Assembly (NCBI GenBank): GCA_946479475.1
Contig: CAMLGG010000028.1
Location: 1-32,321 of the forward strand
DNA: 32,321 nt
Origin: an uncultured Ideonella sp.
Lineage (GTDB): Bacteria; Pseudomonadota; Gammaproteobacteria; Burkholderiales; Burkholderiaceae
Reading direction: 5' to 3'
The notes under the pieces are model-generated. The model saw nothing but the letters and a program-made list of their open reading frames with translations, was not told the origin of the DNA and searched no databases. Numbering within the stretch: the stretch's first letter is position 1; each line of letters opens with the position of its first letter. Both the position numbers and the translations under genes were made by a program. Shown in pieces: positions 32,036 through 32,321 of the stretch.

Positions 32036-32311
32036 AGGAGGCTTCGACAAGCTCAGCCCGAACGGTGGTGGAAGGTCAGCCCGAACGGTGAGGGAAGCTC
32101 AGCCCGAACGGCCGGGGGCAGGTGGAGCGAGGCCAACCTCCATCCGTTCGCCGTGAGCTTGTCGAAGGGCCCGGTGCAAGGAGGCTTCGACAAGCTCAGC
32201 CCGAACGGTGAGGGAAGCTCAGCCCGAACGGAGGTGGAGTCAGCCTGAGCGGGAAGTCGTGTTGTCCCCGAGATACCTCCACCCGTTCTCCCTGAGCCTG
32301 TCGAAGGGCCC
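32036..32311. repeat. Two tandem copies of a palindromic extragenic repeat module
   Basis: The 330 bp after ycgR hold no gene. A unit with core TTCGACAAGCTCAGCCCG appears at about 32036-32067 and again at 32179-32210. Each copy is followed by an inverted version (core GTGAGCTTGTCGAAGG at 32144-32172; CTGAGCCTGTCGAAGG at 32283-32311). The module period is about 140 bp. Within it a 36-nt stretch, 32076-32111 and 32196-32231, is identical. The direct and inverted units would form long hairpins in RNA. This is the REP/BIME-like repeat seen between genes in many Burkholderiales genomes; that recognition is from memory. Confidence 0.8.
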
Positions 32312-32321
32312 GCGAGCACTG

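Noticed and set aside
32053..32319. 88-codon minus-strand frame over the repeats
   Set aside because: It is built wholly of the repeat units, with no independent coding signal.
32036..32321. CRISPR-like array at the right end
   Set aside because: The units are few, alternate in orientation, differ in length and have no regular unique spacers, so they are extragenic palindromic repeats.

Overview
The window comes from a high-GC betaproteobacterium, most likely a Burkholderiales member near the Comamonadaceae/Rubrivivax-Leptothrix group. The evidence is the strong GC third-position bias, a Bug/TctC-type periplasmic solute-binding protein, the fliC-fliD-fliS-fliT-ycgR flagellar order, and an intergenic palindromic repeat with a TTCGACAAGCTCAGCCCG core. 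I saw no tRNA, rRNA, IS element, prophage or CRISPR array.

Left part (1-5959): a NodT-type efflux outer-membrane lipoprotein, cut by the window edge, diverges from a TetR regulator across a 68-bp gap that holds an inverted and a direct repeat. A ChaN/Tiki-like secreted protein follows. Next is a self-sufficient cytochrome P450 (CYP116B type: P450, FMN/NAD(P)H reductase and 2Fe-2S ferredoxin in one chain) with an IclR regulator just upstream. A Bug solute-binding protein diverges from the IclR gene. The same 17-bp dyad pattern (GCGTA-N7-TACGC) occurs before the P450 gene and between iclR and bug, which suggests one IclR regulon.

Middle part (7027-18289): an RlpA-like protein; a 1020-aa TonB-dependent receptor of the Xanthomonas/Caulobacter oligosaccharide type; and, divergent from it, a 1030-aa membrane histidine kinase with a beta-propeller sensor (Reg_prop/Y_Y_Y) and no response regulator nearby. 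A lipoprotein esterase is convergent with the kinase and overlaps it by 95 bp. It is the last gene of a three-gene operon, DUF1800-DUF1501-esterase.

Right part (18457-32321): a flagellar region. Four sugar-modification genes lie on the minus strand in two blocks: a putative glycosyltransferase-methyltransferase fusion plus WbqC, and a GT2-TPR protein plus a TPR-GT41 (OGT-like) enzyme. The blocks are split by three small plus-strand housekeeping-type genes (GFA, DUF2277, VOC). Then come three tandem flagellin genes, fliD, fliS, a fliT-like gene and a YcgR-type PilZ brake. fliC1, fliC2, fliD and fliS each have a FliA (sigma-28) type promoter of the form TCAAG-N14/15-TCCGATA; fliC3 has only a degenerate version. 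fliC1 and fliC2 share a 268-nt block with no differences, a sign of gene conversion. The adjacent transferases are good candidates for flagellin glycosylation. The window ends in two tandem copies of a palindromic extragenic repeat.
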